A stretch of DNA of 64,000 bases from Panicum virgatum. Lineage: Eukaryota > Streptophyta > Magnoliopsida > Poales > Poaceae. Location of the stretch: assembly GCF_016808335.1 (NCBI RefSeq), contig NC_053147.1, positions 68,074,960-68,138,959 of the forward strand. The letters run 5' to 3'. Shown in pieces: positions 21,803-34,337 of this stretch (position 1 is its first letter; every line of letters begins with the position of its first letter). Below the pieces are notes generated by a model. The model was not told the DNA's origin and ran no database searches. It saw only the letters and a list, made by a program, of their open reading frames with translations. The position numbers and the translations under genes were made by a program.

Positions 21803-22441
21803 AAGGGGTTTTTTGGAATAGCAGAGGTCTAGGAAACTTGGCTAAACATAGATTTTTGTCTGATTTGGTTAAGGACGAGCAAATCAGTTTCATCGCTCTT
21901 TCCGAGACTGGTAGGGATGATTTTTCATATCATATTTTAAAGAACCTATGTGCAGACCGGGACTTCCTTTGGCATAGTATGGCCCCTCATGGTCGATCTG
22001 GAGGTATTCTTCTAGGTGTGGATCTGTAGGTTTTTGATATTGGAACCATTGTAGAGGGAGATTTCTATGTGAAATTTACCTTACATTGCAAAAGCGATGG
22101 TTTCAAATTTGTGCTATATACAGTGTATGGCCCAACACAATATCAAAACAAGCAGGAGTTTTTGGTCGAGTTGGCAAACACATGCTCAAAGGAGACCCTT
22201 CCGTATTTAATTGGAGGGGACTTCAATATTATGAGAAGGCCGAAAGATAAGAGCTCCGGGGTGTTTGACTTCAAATGGCCAAACTTGTTCAATGCTGTTA
22301 CCGAATCTCTTGATCTAAAAGAGATTATTTTGTTTGGGCGCCAATTTACATGGGCGGGTCCTGGTGACAATTCGACTTTTGAGAAGCTTGATAGAGTTCT
22401 GGTTAGTACAGATTGAGAAGATAAGTTCCCGCTATCGACAG

Positions 22442-24046
22442 TGAAAGCATCTAGGCCCTCAAGGTATGTTTCGGTGATTAATGACAACCATTATTGTGAC
22501 TAATGAGTTTGTGCAGCTTAATGAAATCTTATCGCTCATTGGATCATATGTTAAAGAGGCCCCTAAATTTTATTATTAAAAAAGGCGATCTCGGTATTTA
22601 TCTCAAATATATAACAAGACTAAGGATCTTTCTAGTCCTAAGTGTCGCAAGGTTGAGAAGGACACTTAGGTTAGTATATATTTTATAGTTTTGTAGAGGT
22701 CGCACTGTTAAGAGGGGTTAAGGCCAAGTAACTTGAGCATGGACATGGTCAATCAAAAAATGGATGCACACATTGGTCACTCAGGTTCTTGGAAGCTCAA
22801 ACAAGTGCTATTCAACTCATATCTCAAGAATATTTGGATTTCATTCAAGACTCATATTAGAAAAAGCAAAATCAAGAAAAAGTCTTATCACCGGTTTAAC
22901 CGACAACATCAATTTTCTATACGTCGGTTAAACGTAGTTGCTGAAGTCTGGACACAGTGTTCACCGGATTAACCGACGATGTTTGAAATTAACGTCGGTT
23001 CAGTTGTCCAGAGAGTCAGTTTTTCAGGGGTTTTCAGGCTTACACTCACCGGTTAAACCGACGAAGGATTTGAGTTAGCGTCGGTACAGTTGTCCAGAGA
23101 GTTGGTTTTTCAGTTGATCAGTGGACAACTAGACTCACCGGTTAAACCGATGATACGTCAGTTAAATTGCCCGAGCTGTAACGACTAGTATTTCAAATGG
23201 GTAGTTTACATTCATCAGTTGAACCGACGATGACTTTTGGAGGGCCGTCGGATTAACTGGCGTTGCATACTTTTTCTGGCAGCTTTTCTCCAACGGGTCT
23301 ATCCGCGTGAGCTGCCTATATATACCCCTTCCAATGGGTCATTTTGAAGTCTCTTGACACTAGGCAACACTCATACACTCATTCTATTATTGAGAGCCAC
23401 CTTGAGCTTCACATTCCACTCATTTGATCATTCAATCATCCAAGAAGCAAGGCTAAGGACTTGAGTAGGGAGAAGCTTATGTGCATCCGCTCTTGGTGAT
23501 CGGTTCTTGCTCAAGTGAAGGCCCTAACTTGTTACTCTTGGTGATTGGCATCACCTAGGCGATCTTGGTGATTGAGGTGTTTCTTGTGGAGCTTGCCAAG
23601 TTGATTGTGGGAGCCCGAAAAAGATTGTACGTGACTTGAGCTCCACCACGCCGGGATGGTGAACAGAGACTCTTAGTGAGCACCCTCGTCTCGGTGACTT
23701 GGGAGGTGACAAGACTCTTAGTGAGTGTCACAACGTGGATTAGGGGTGTGTGCCAACACATCGACACCACGGGAAAAAAATCTGGTCGTCTCTTGCCCAC
23801 ACTTTATATTCAAGCACTTACTTTCATGCAATTTATTCATGTGCTTGACCCTAGAGATCATAACTTAGCTCTACCTTGCTTAGCTGTATATTTTTGTTGT
23901 ATCCTTTATAGCTTGTGTAGGTTGCTTAGTTAGCCGGTTGGTGAATTGAGCCTTACTAGTATTGCATAGGTTAAGGTTGCTTTATTTTGTTTTAGAAATT
24001 TGAAAAAGGCCCAATTCACCCCCCTCTTGGTCCATCGATCCTTACA
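22442..24046 (+). mobile_element. solo LTR (copia-like) nested in LINE ORF2
   Basis: Starts TGAAAGCATCTAGGCCC and ends CGATCCTTACA (TG...CA), flanked by gacag (22437-22441) and gacgg (24047-24051), a 5-bp duplication with one mismatch. It has no coding capacity in its 1605 bp. The start and the late 'cccaattcacccccctcttgg' region are typical of long copia LTRs in grasses. A core promoter may be at tatatataccccttcc (about 23315). It carries repeated ACCGGTTTAACCGACG-type motifs at 22889-23230. Confidence 0.82.
22889..23230 (+). repeat. degenerate tandem repeat of ACCGGTTTAACCGACG motifs inside the LTR
   Basis: Near-copies start at about 22889, 22962, 23047, 23136 and 23212, spaced 73-89 bp, with weaker reverse copies (cgtcggttaaac at about 22922) between them. 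The sequence gttgtccagagagt appears twice within the array. Confidence 0.75.
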
Positions 24047-27000
24047 GACGGTAGAACCAAGAGATCGAAATATTTCAGACCATACTCCTCTAATTCTTAA
24101 TACTGGTGCGTCCACACACCACTCTAACCAATCCCCTTTTAAATTTGAGAGAGGATGGTTGATTAGGGATGGGTTCTACAATATGGTTGCAAGCATTTGG
24201 GAATCAGAAACGTCTGGACGCACTCCTCTGGAGAGGTGGTAGAATAAAATTCGTAGGCTCAGACAGCATCTTCGAGGCTGGGCCAAGCATACAGCAGGAA
24301 CATACAGAAAAGAAAAGAAGAAACTTCTAGCTCTATTAGAGAAGCTAGATAAGAAGGCCGAGATTACCTCTCTTTCGGATCAAAAGGTCAATTTTAAGCA
24401 CTATCTGAAAGAGAGGCTAGTTCTTCTTTTGAGGGAGGAAGAAATTAAGTGGTATGAGAGAGCAAAGGTGAAAACACTTCTACAGGTAGATGATAATACA
24501 AGATTCTTCCATCTAGTAGCTAACGGGAAACACCGAAAACAATATATTTATAAACTTGAAAATGATCAAGGAGTTGTTATTGGTGATGCCCAGCTTAAGA
24601 GCTATATCACTCAATTTTATAAGGACCTGTTCGGGTCTCCGGATGTTTCGGACATTACTCTTGAGGAAGATCGAATTCAGGATATTCCACAAGTGACCCA
24701 AAAGGATAATGAGATGCTCACTAGTGAATTCAATATGTCTGAATTGAGAAATGCTATTTTCCAAATGGAACACAACAAGGCTCCTGGTCCTGATGGCTTC
24801 CCCGCTGAATTCTATCAAGTCTTCTGGGAAGTAATTAAGGACGACCTTATGGCTCTTTTTGCGGATTTCCATAACGAGGATTTGAACCTCTTCAGTCTGA
24901 ACTTTGAAATCATTATGCTAATTCCAAAATTTCAGGAGGCAACGAAAATTCAACAATATAGACCCATTTGCGTCCTTAATGTTATCTTTAAAATTTTTAC
25001 TAAAGTGGCTACGAATAGATTGAATAATGTTGCCCAAACAGTGGTGGGTCCTATGTAGACTGCCTTCTCACTAGGCAGGAATATCATGGAAGGAGTAGTC
25101 ATTTTACATGAAACTATCCATGAGATGCATATAAAAAAAACAGAATGGGTCATTTTCAAAATTGACTTTGAAAAGGCCTATGACAAAGTAAAATGGTCTT
25201 TCCTTCAACAGACGCTACGCATGAAAGGATTTTCTCCTAAGTGGTGTAGATGGATTGAAGGGATGATTTCTGGCGGAAGTGTGGGGATCAAAGTCAATGA
25301 TGAAATTGGTCCATACTTCCAAACCAAGAGAGGGCTCCGTCAAGGAGATCCTATGTCACCTATTTTATTTAACATTGTCGCGGATATGCTGGTTCTCATC
25401 ATTAAGAGGGCAAAGGACGATGGTCAAATAAGAGGTGTTATACCTAACCTTTTGGATGATGGTTTGTCTATCTTATAGTATGCCGATGACACCATCATCT
25501 TTATTGATCATGACTTGGAACAAGCTAAGAATCTTAAACTGTTGCTTTGTGCTTTTGAACAGTTATCCGGGTTAAAGATCAACTTCCACAAGAGTGAAAT
25601 TTTCTACTACGGAGCAGCAAAAGAGATGCAGGACTTCTATACTGATCTATTTGGTTGTAATGATGGGGAATACCCTTTTAGATATTTGGGAATTCTTATG
25701 CATCATAGAAAGCTACTAAATTCTGAGTGGCGAAAGGTTGAAGAACGTTTTGAGAAAAAACTCTCTTGTTGGAAAGCTAAGTACTTGTCTTATGGGGGCC
25801 GTTTGGTCTTGTTAAATTTGGTACTTAGTAGCCTTCCCATATTTATGATGTCCTTTTTTGAAATCCCAAAAGGTGTACTAAAAAATCTTGACCATTTTAG
25901 ATCGAGATTCTTTTGGCAAGGTTCTTCCGATAAGCACAAGTATAGACTTGCCAAATGGGACATCTTATGTCGTCCTAAAGATCAAGGGGGACTTGGTATC
26001 TTAAATCTGCAGCTGCAGAATAAATGCTTGCTGGCAAAATGGTTAGTTAATTTTCTCAATACTAATGGTATTTGGCAAACCATACTAACGAACAAATATC
26101 TAGGATCCAAGTCCCTCACGCAGGTGCAGGCAAAGCCTTATGACTCTCATTTCTGGAGAGATATTTTGAAGATCAAAGATGAGGTTCTTGCCAAAGGCTC
26201 CTTCACGATTAAAGACGGGAGCAAAACTAGGTTCTGGGATGACGTATGGGAAGGTCAAATGCCATTCAAAGATAATTACCCATCACTTTACAAGATTGTG
26301 AGGCATCCTCATGCGACAGTGGCCAGTGTTTTGGCTACAAGGCCACTCAATTTATATTTTAGGATGGCGTTGGTGGGTAACAAGCTAGTCGAATGGCAAA
26401 ACCATCTAGCTCAGATCGCGCATATTCAACTGGTGGGTGGGTCGGATACGTTTAAATGGAATTTGACTATTTTAGGGTCCTTTACTGTTCGATCTTTGTA
26501 TCTACACTGTCTAGATACACAACCGCCTTTTAGACATAAGCTGATCTGGAAATTGAAGATTCCTCTAAAGATTAAGATTTTCCTCTGGTTTCTTCAAAAG
26601 GGGATTTTATTAACTAAAGACAATCTTGCTAAGAAGAACTGGGCAGGAAGCCAAAAATGCTGTGGATGTAATAGTAATGAGACTATAAAACATCTTTTCC
26701 TGCTTTGTCCTTATGTAAGAATGATTTGGAGGATTATCTTTTATGTTACTGGTTTAACGCCACCTAGATCAATTCGTCATATGTTTAATTCTTGGCTTTC
26801 TAATCAATCTAAAAAGATTAGGAATATCATCTGGGTGGGGGTTGCGGCTGTTTGTTGGGAGATTTGGAGAAGTCGCAATGATATTACTTTTAACAAAATC
26901 AAAGTTACCTCGATTTTGCAGGTCATCTTCAGGGGAACATATTGGTTTCGTTTCTGGGCTCAGCTACAGCATGTGGAACACGCCAAGGACACTTTCTCCA

Positions 27001-30000
27001 GCTTGAGCAGACTTCTTGAGACAGTTGCTCTTGATTTAGTTAAATGAGGGTGGAAGCATGTCTATCGCTTCCAATAGTTCTGTGTCTTTCTAGAGACTGG
27101 TGCGCCATTTTTCAGTTTTTTGCAAACTTTGTTTCTTTGGTTGTGTATGCCTCGCATAGAGGCCGGATTGTTATCCTTTATCTAAAAAAATATGGATGCA
27201 TCCGAATCCGACTTTGAGAACTTTTCTCTATCCGATTCCATATTCGTATTTGAGGAATATCCGATCACATCCGTATCCGTCTGTATCCGCAAAGAAAAAA
27301 TGACTAGTGAGACAATTTTAAACTTATCTTTGTACCTAATTACTTAATGATGTACACTATTTAAATTATTTAGAAAGCTAGATAACTAATAATATATTTA
27401 TTAAAATTAGTAATGATATAAAAATTAACTTTAACTATTTAATATATTTATTTCATGATTAAAATTATTTTATACGAGTCAAATTAATTATTTATTTAAT
27501 GATAAAATCTTTTTTTATATATCTTAATTACTAAGTATTTAAATATTTATTTATTTTACCTTTAAAATTAGTATTATATATTTAATATAAAAGCTATACA
27601 TAGATAATTATATTATTTTTTATTAGCTATCTTCTAATCATTTACTCCTTACTTGTATAATAATTTTGATCTATTATAAAATTTTTGACAAAATAAATTG
27701 ATACTCGTGATAGCTCTATGTTTCAAATCGAGAAGGTATCCGGATTCGAATCCGGATTCGAACTATCCGTTTTGTATTTGTATCCGATGATATCCGCATT
27801 TGCATTCGTATTTTAGATTAAAATGTGGTAAAAGGTGATATTCAGATTCGATTTCATCGTATCCTGTGACCGGCCGGCCGTCGTGTCGCTCTCTGCTCCA
27901 TGTGCATCGTCACCAAAGGAATCCCCGGCTAGTGTGTACTGGGTGTAGCCTGCCCAGCAAGGAGCTTGCTGCTGCTATAGTGCGTGCTACTGTAGGATTA
28001 GGATCGGAAAAGCAAATCGAGCCAACACACTTTTTGTCCCCCCTTATTCTCTTTTCTTTCTCTCAAATGTTTAAGCACACATATACTATACTATAGACTG
28101 AAAGTGCACCTTGATGTTAGTTAAGCTTATACACGTCACTAATCACTTTTAGTCATTTACCATTCTTTTTGGTTGCCAATAATAAGCAAATAAAAGATTT
28201 TCTTTTTCCAGCTAGTAGGCCATTTTTTTATAAAAATCAGTGTTCTATTTTTTAATATATCCATATTTTAGTCTCTTTGTTTAACAACTTATTATATTAT
28301 AATATAATATGCTATTATATTATATAGAAATGTGGATTTTTCACGTGTGACATAGGCACAAAGATTATATAACTTTGTCCTTGTCCCGGTTAATATATTT
28401 AATGTAAGTAGGGATCATATATTTTGTTTCGCATTGACAGAAAGCCTGAAAGAGATCAAGTCCATTCATAAGCAATCAAGATATAATCAGCTGATTACAT
28501 GTAATAGATGCCTCAAATTGAGTTATCTTGTAACCTCTCGTGGCGTCAAGATCACTTAACTGCATTGTGAATAGACAACACCTTGTTAGTGAGCATTCAG
28601 ACAAGGAAGTCCCAGCAGTGTGAAATTAACCACTTCTATCTTTTTGTACGATGAGAGCAATGTTGGCTAGCTTGCACGATTAAATTTAGAGGGACAACTC
28701 ATGTAAAAGTAATTTAGGGTTGTGGACTTTATTTACAACTTTAACTTTTATCCAACTAACAACTGCCTGCGTGTGTGCGTTTGCATCTCTATAAGTGGTG
28801 AAAATGCATATGAGAAATATGTTTCAAAGTTACCGACGCAAACTAGTTTGCCGTGAATACAGATGCCGTCTTGGAGAAGAACATACATAAACAAGAAGTG
28901 CACCACCCACATCAAAAGTGCACAATAACTTCAAACATCGAAGGAATATACTATCATATAGTTGTAGAAAAATTGTCAAGAAAATGGCGTGGCAGTTGTA
29001 CTGTAGGATATGCTAGGTAGCAATATAGCAGATTGTTGCTTCTGAATTGTCAAATTCAAGAGGTGGATTGGACAAGAGCCGTGGTCCAAAGGTCTTACAC
29101 ATGACAAGAGGTTCGATAGGGTTGCATGAACGTCTTGTGAAGATCACTTGCCATATTTGGGAGAGGGAGTCATCAAAGTCTTCCATGAGTGTTCCTTCCT
29201 GCCAACAAACTTTCCAGTTCCAGCTCCAAAAGGACAAGAGATTAATTATGACTGTGTTACATTGCATCTGTGTAGCTCTCAGAGATTCTTGATCAAGATT
29301 GCCATCCACACAATATCGCGTTTACACCGCAACCACACAAGATTGTCAGAATAAATCATCAAGAAAAATAATGCCAATAAATTGGGGGGTTATCGTACCG
29401 GTAAGATGATGACGCAACATGAAAAAACAACTAGGAGAGTGTACTTACAACCGTACCGTTGCCGGTATATGAAAGTAAATATCCGACGAAAGGAAATATT
29501 TGAAATAAATATTGTAGTACTTCAACGTGCTTAACTTGTTTATAACTTAGATATATAATAATTCAATAAAATTGAATTTCTGCTGTGCAAAATATTTATC
29601 AACTTGCAGTACCAGATCCATGAAGTTATGGCATCGACCAAGTGCAGCAAGGGAGCGAGAGGGCCCACCTGGGGGCGAGAGGCAGAAAGGGACTTCAATC
29701 TACACCATGTGGTGGTGCTGCAGTCGTCAACGTACCACCGGCATGGGCAGTGATCCAATGAATGGATACGGATCATGTGCATATCTTAGCCTACTAGCTG
29801 ATCAACCATCAGTTGGGCACATACACTACAGAAAAAGCCATGTAGCTAGAGAGGCCAAGAAAAGAGGAGCACAAAAGATAATGTAGCTAGCAATCAGAAA
29901 TGTTTGCCACGTTTGTGGAATCCATGAATTAAAAGGGAAGTGTAGTGCAATATGTACCTACAGTGTGCGTGGATCCACCTTTCTGAACACATCACAATTA

Positions 30001-30717
30001 GACAAGCAACTAAACATAATAAAAATAATTAATCCTTTCCTGTAGTTCCAAGTCCTATAAAACAAAAATGTTGCTTGCCGCCACAATTATTGTAAGACCA
30101 GCAGCAGTTTGTTATATAGCCAAACAAGCTCAAGTCACATTGCATTAGATAGGTCACCTACTTGCCCTTCCCTTTTACCCCCAAACTGTCTTATCTGTCC
30201 TTACATTTACATCTGTGTCCAACACTACTACAGTCACCCAGTGCCACCGTTCTCTTTATTTGTCAATACATATATGCATGAAGTATCTATCAAAAAAATA
30301 GAACAGTTTCATTTCATTGTGAAACTGCTAGGAGATCTTTTTTTTTCTCTATCAATATAATCTTTGTTAATGCAGCCTGCAAGAAACCGGTGCTGCAGAC
30401 TGGGGCGAAGCAGTGAAAATTTAGTGACTGAATACAAGAACAATTTAGTAGCTGCTGCATGCGTGCAGATTTTTTGCAGGTGGACAATTTATGGGGGCGT
30501 GCAGGGATACAGATGATATGTATACATGTTTGTAAGATAGGCATGATAGGAGGGTATCTCCCACCCACTAATTGTTGCAATCATGGCATTTCTCAGCTCA
30601 GCTCATCCCCTCTCACTCCCTGCTGCATATTGCTGCTTCCACACACATGAGCCACCACAACAAATAAAAACCACTTCTGCTAACTCTATTGCTTTGCTTT
30701 GCTTGCCCCCACACGCG

Positions 30718-30720
<3 letters not shown>

Positions 30721-30767
<47 letters not shown>
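30721..30767. repeat. (TC)n microsatellite upstream of YABBY
   Basis: Uninterrupted CT/TC dinucleotides about 260-310 bp before the YABBY start codon, probably in the promoter or 5' UTR. Confidence 0.95.
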
Positions 30768-30769
<2 letters not shown>

Positions 30770-30823
30770 GCAAAAAGAAAAGAGGAAAGCAGCGGGTCGG
30801 GATAGCTCAATCTCTCCTTTCTG

Positions 30824-30826
<3 letters not shown>

Positions 30827-30862
<36 letters not shown>
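30827..30862. repeat. (TA)n microsatellite upstream of YABBY
   Basis: Uninterrupted AT dinucleotides about 170-200 bp before the YABBY ATG. Confidence 0.95.
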
Positions 30863-30865
<3 letters not shown>

Positions 30866-31029
30866 TAGGATGTGCAAACCTAGTCTGCTGCCTTTCTAGC
30901 TGAAAACTTTACCCGTTCGTCTTCCTCCGATCCTCTTCTTCCTCCTCGTTGCTGCTTGCTGGGAGAGTATACTGTTCTTCACAAGGCGAAGCGAGGCGGC
31001 GGCGGTGACAGCCGATCAGAATCGAAGGA

Positions 31030-34000
31030 ATGTCGTCCCAGATCGCGGCAGCGGTGGATCATGTGTGCTACGTTCACTGCAACTTCTGCAACACAGTTCT
31101 CGCGGTAAGATCTATCTGTCTATATGTTGCTTGCACATGATCTCTCTATCTAACTCTTTCTCGCTCTAGCTCTCTCTTTCCCCTTCTCTGTCTATGTAAA
31201 TCTTCTTTCAAGAGAGAGATTAACTAATTGATGAAGTGACTGCACGGATAGAGTAAGCCTCAGCCACACAATTATTGACTGGTTCTTCTTGATTTGCTTC
31301 ACTTGTTGATGGATTTTCCGTGACTCTTTTGTTTAATTCATTCGTTGGAGAAGAGACTCCACAAGAACAAATAAAGGAGAGAGAATCATACCTCGCTCAG
31401 AATCTCAGATAGCTCGATCTCCTACTGCCTTATGTCTGCTTCTTCAATTCCTTCAAATTTCGTTCCTGGCTCTTTGAAATTCCTTCTTTTGTGGTATCTT
31501 TGTTTGAAGCCAGGCTCGCACCTAAACGCAGTGATCAATTTGCTGGAAATCATTCAATTAATTCAAATACTCCCAAAAGTTTTCTAGATTTACTTTGGGG
31601 TGGATATTTCTGGGATACAGCAAATTTTCTGCATTTTCCTTGTGTTGTACTTGTGCCCTCTTGAATCCGTTGATTTTAATAACCTGAAACTGGTGGTGAA
31701 CAGTGTTCCACTATACAGAACAAAGGCAAACTGTAGTACTGTATAAACATACGGCAGTGCAAGGTTGAATTTTCTTGCATACAAATACATATACATATAT
31801 GCAAAATTTTCCAGAAGGAATTGTATATGCACTGCAACCTGTGCATAATTTCATATTTGCACCCATATGTAGCTACCAGAAAGAGGTTTCAGAAAAAAAT
31901 TGTTTAGTTTCTTGTTTGGTTATTTATTTCGTTCCTTTCTTTTTTCAAGTTCTTGAATTTTACTAAGAAGTCTTCAAATTTATGCTGATATCCATTTTTT
32001 CCGTATATGATCCCTATGTCTAATTGAACACGTATACAATTTGATTTCCCTTTAATTAGCGACATGGAATGATAACAATCATCTTAGTGTTATGAAGCTA
32101 CTTCTGAAGTTAATTATATATATATCCCTGCTGCTTTTGGTCTATATACTTCCTATTGCACAAATGGGGGGAAGCAATAGGCCCAATTTTCAAGAACTAT
32201 ATAATTTATACACCATATGTCATCCCTCTATTTCCTCTCTCTCTCTCTCTCTCCCTGAACTAATATATATCTCTTCTTTTGTTTGCTTTAATTTCTTCTT
32301 ATTATCTTCACTTTTTTTCACCCATCGATCAGAAGTTCAGGGAGAAAAGGGGTCGAGTTCATTTTTTTTGATATGCTTGAAATATTCAGTTAGGATTTGT
32401 TGTAAGCAGATTTTCGTTCGATTTATATACCAAAGCAAGATTACACTGCTTTATATACATGATATTTAAGTGAAATAAGCAATATGACCTCAGAGTTCAT
32501 TATTAAGAGCGTAGATGAAGAATTGCGCATATATAGTAGTACCTCAGTCGTCTACAAAGAACGAAGAGGAACTAAATTGAGTACCACATAGAGAGAAAAA
32601 AAATGTTTCTTTAGATCGATGCTGCTGTTTCACTTCCATGTATGTACATATATCTTGAGATGTGTTCATATATAGTCATATATCTGGATCAATGGTACCT
32701 TGCATTAGTTCTTGATAGGCTCATAATGTGATCAAATCATCATTTAATTTATAGCTTCTAGCTTGCTAGTAACCTTTTTGTGCTCAATTCGCATGCATCA
32801 ACGTAAGTGTATAGAGAAGCATGTACCATAAATAGCACATGTTTTGATTTCTTCATTTCATTATATTGAGTAATCAAGCTCAATTATTGCCATATGAGCA
32901 AAGCAATATATATTGTGACACTTACAGTGGTACTGGTTATGGGTAGTGGTTCCCTGAACAATCAGACGACTGGTAAGCTAAATGATCATGCGAGATGATG
33001 ATCAGTAGTTTCTACATGAGGTGCCACTACTAGACATATATACACCTTTGCATGCTTCAGTTAGCTTTACAAAGTGCATGCAATAATTATTCCAAGGTTT
33101 ATTTTCACAAAATAAATACACAGAGATTGGCAATATCTTTTCGGAGCATTGAGAGATATGCGCGATGGTCGCTGTCTATTGATGCCTTAATGTGTCTAGG
33201 TTGGGTTTGAATTGGACTTAACATCTTGTAGCTAAGGTGAATTGGATGCAACTAAAGCTAACAGCTAGCCTGTATTAGATTGAGAATTTAACCAATGCTA
33301 AGTGTGCTAGGGACTAGGGTGCGGCTTGCTTGAGGACAGATTTATCAAACAGAAATTCTGCAAAGATTTCCTAATGAGCTACCTAGCTAATAAGCTAGCT
33401 ATTCCTCGGAAAATATATACAAGTTACAAGCTTATTAAAGTTCTTTTGTAACAAGAATAAAAGTAATAAAACTCTAAATACTAGATCAAGCAGCACCCTT
33501 GTACTGTGCAACTGATCCAAGGAGCATCTGCATGTGAGTTTGCGAAGTGGTTTTGCATGAAGCGTCGCTATCTTTGCTTCTTTCCTCTATTGCCTTCGCT
33601 ATTTTAACTTTCTGTGGCCAATGAGCACACTCAAATGTCTATCCTTGCATTATTCAGTGCTATCTAGTACTACATCATATCACACATACACACACCCTCT
33701 CACTCTCTAGCTTGTGTTTCTGAGATCAGGCACACACAGCAGCATGGCAGCAATAATCTATCCATCTTGGCCTTTTGTGTGTGTACATGTGCATGGGCTA
33801 ACACACCTACATGCACAATCATTGGTAGGTGCCATCCATGGACTTTGTTTATTCATTCTTCTGGGAGTGAGTGCCGGAAAGACGGTGAATAGATAATATC
33901 AAACTGCACCATGATTTTAACCTAGACTGATAGATTGTGTTTGAGACACTCCCAAGAGAGAAAAGCATGTGAAACAAGAGAACAAAAGTGATCAGCATGC

Positions 34001-34255
34001 AGGTGTTATAAAAGTGAGAACCCATCAGCAGGCAGAGCAATAGCAACAAGCTCTGATAAAAGTCATGTGTTGGACCAGCAGCAACTTGATGATGATGCAG
34101 CTAGTTAAAGTGACAACAACAAAAGTAGGGCTAGAAAAGCTACCTGGTGTGAATCTCACTTCAGTCCTTTTCGATCTACCTTGATATTTGATTTTTCTTA
34201 GCTCGTTTGTTTTCCTTTGGACATGCTCTTTCTCTGGATGCTGGAACTTGTTACT

Positions 34256-34337
<82 letters not shown>

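Larger units (their letters stand above)
21799..27047 (+). pseudogene. LINE ORF2, endonuclease-reverse transcriptase, broken
   Basis: The apurinic-type endonuclease region begins MKGVFWNSRGLGN and includes GGDFN at about 22216. The reverse transcriptase has NKAPGPDGFPAEFY (about 24774), GLRQGDPMSP (about 25333) and the catalytic YADD at 25479-25490. A late Cys/His segment (CCGCNSNETIKHLFLLCPY) is near 26660-26715. In-frame stops lie at 22027, 22414, 24240, 25056 and 25476. Each is one C-to-T or G-to-A change from Gln or Trp. A solo LTR interrupts it at 22442-24046; removing that LTR and one 5-bp duplication restores a single frame from 21799 to 27047, so no indels have accumulated. Confidence 0.88.
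18490..27189 (+). mobile_element. full-length LINE (L1-like), inactivated
   Basis: Flanked by a 17-bp direct repeat atatggatgcatccgaa at 18473-18489 and 27190-27206, with a short poly-A at the 3' end (tatctaaaaaaa). It contains a 5' UTR, ORF1 with a zinc knuckle, and ORF2 with endonuclease, reverse transcriptase and a late Cys/His motif. About 7.1 kb of the 8.7 kb is LINE; the rest is a nested solo LTR (22442-24046). Premature stops in both ORFs show it cannot act now. Confidence 0.9.
18393..27860. mobile_element. ATCCG-rich non-autonomous element, split by a LINE
   Basis: The outer pieces 18393-18489 and 27190-27860 share many subterminal ATCCG(T/A)ATTCG motifs, and the right piece has a very AT-rich core (27330-27700). 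Repeated short subterminal motifs are typical of cut-and-paste elements that bind transposase there. The LINE inserted inside it. Terminal repeats and a duplication for the outer element could not be fixed, so its ends are approximate and its class unknown. Confidence 0.5.
27861..31029 (+). promoter_or_regulatory. upstream region of the YABBY gene, no other gene seen
   Basis: About 3.1 kb, mostly AT-rich, with an AT palindromic tract near 28290-28325. Open frames here are short and unrecognised. The last 300 bp hold a (CT)n tract (30721-30767), a (TA)n tract (30827-30862) and a pyrimidine-rich leader, a common layout for grass developmental genes. The TA tract could act as a TATA region but this is not shown. 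Confidence 0.5.

Noticed and set aside
30583..30903. Ser/Leu and Arg/Glu repeat frames
   Set aside because: Translations of the (CT)n and (TA)n tracts upstream of YABBY.
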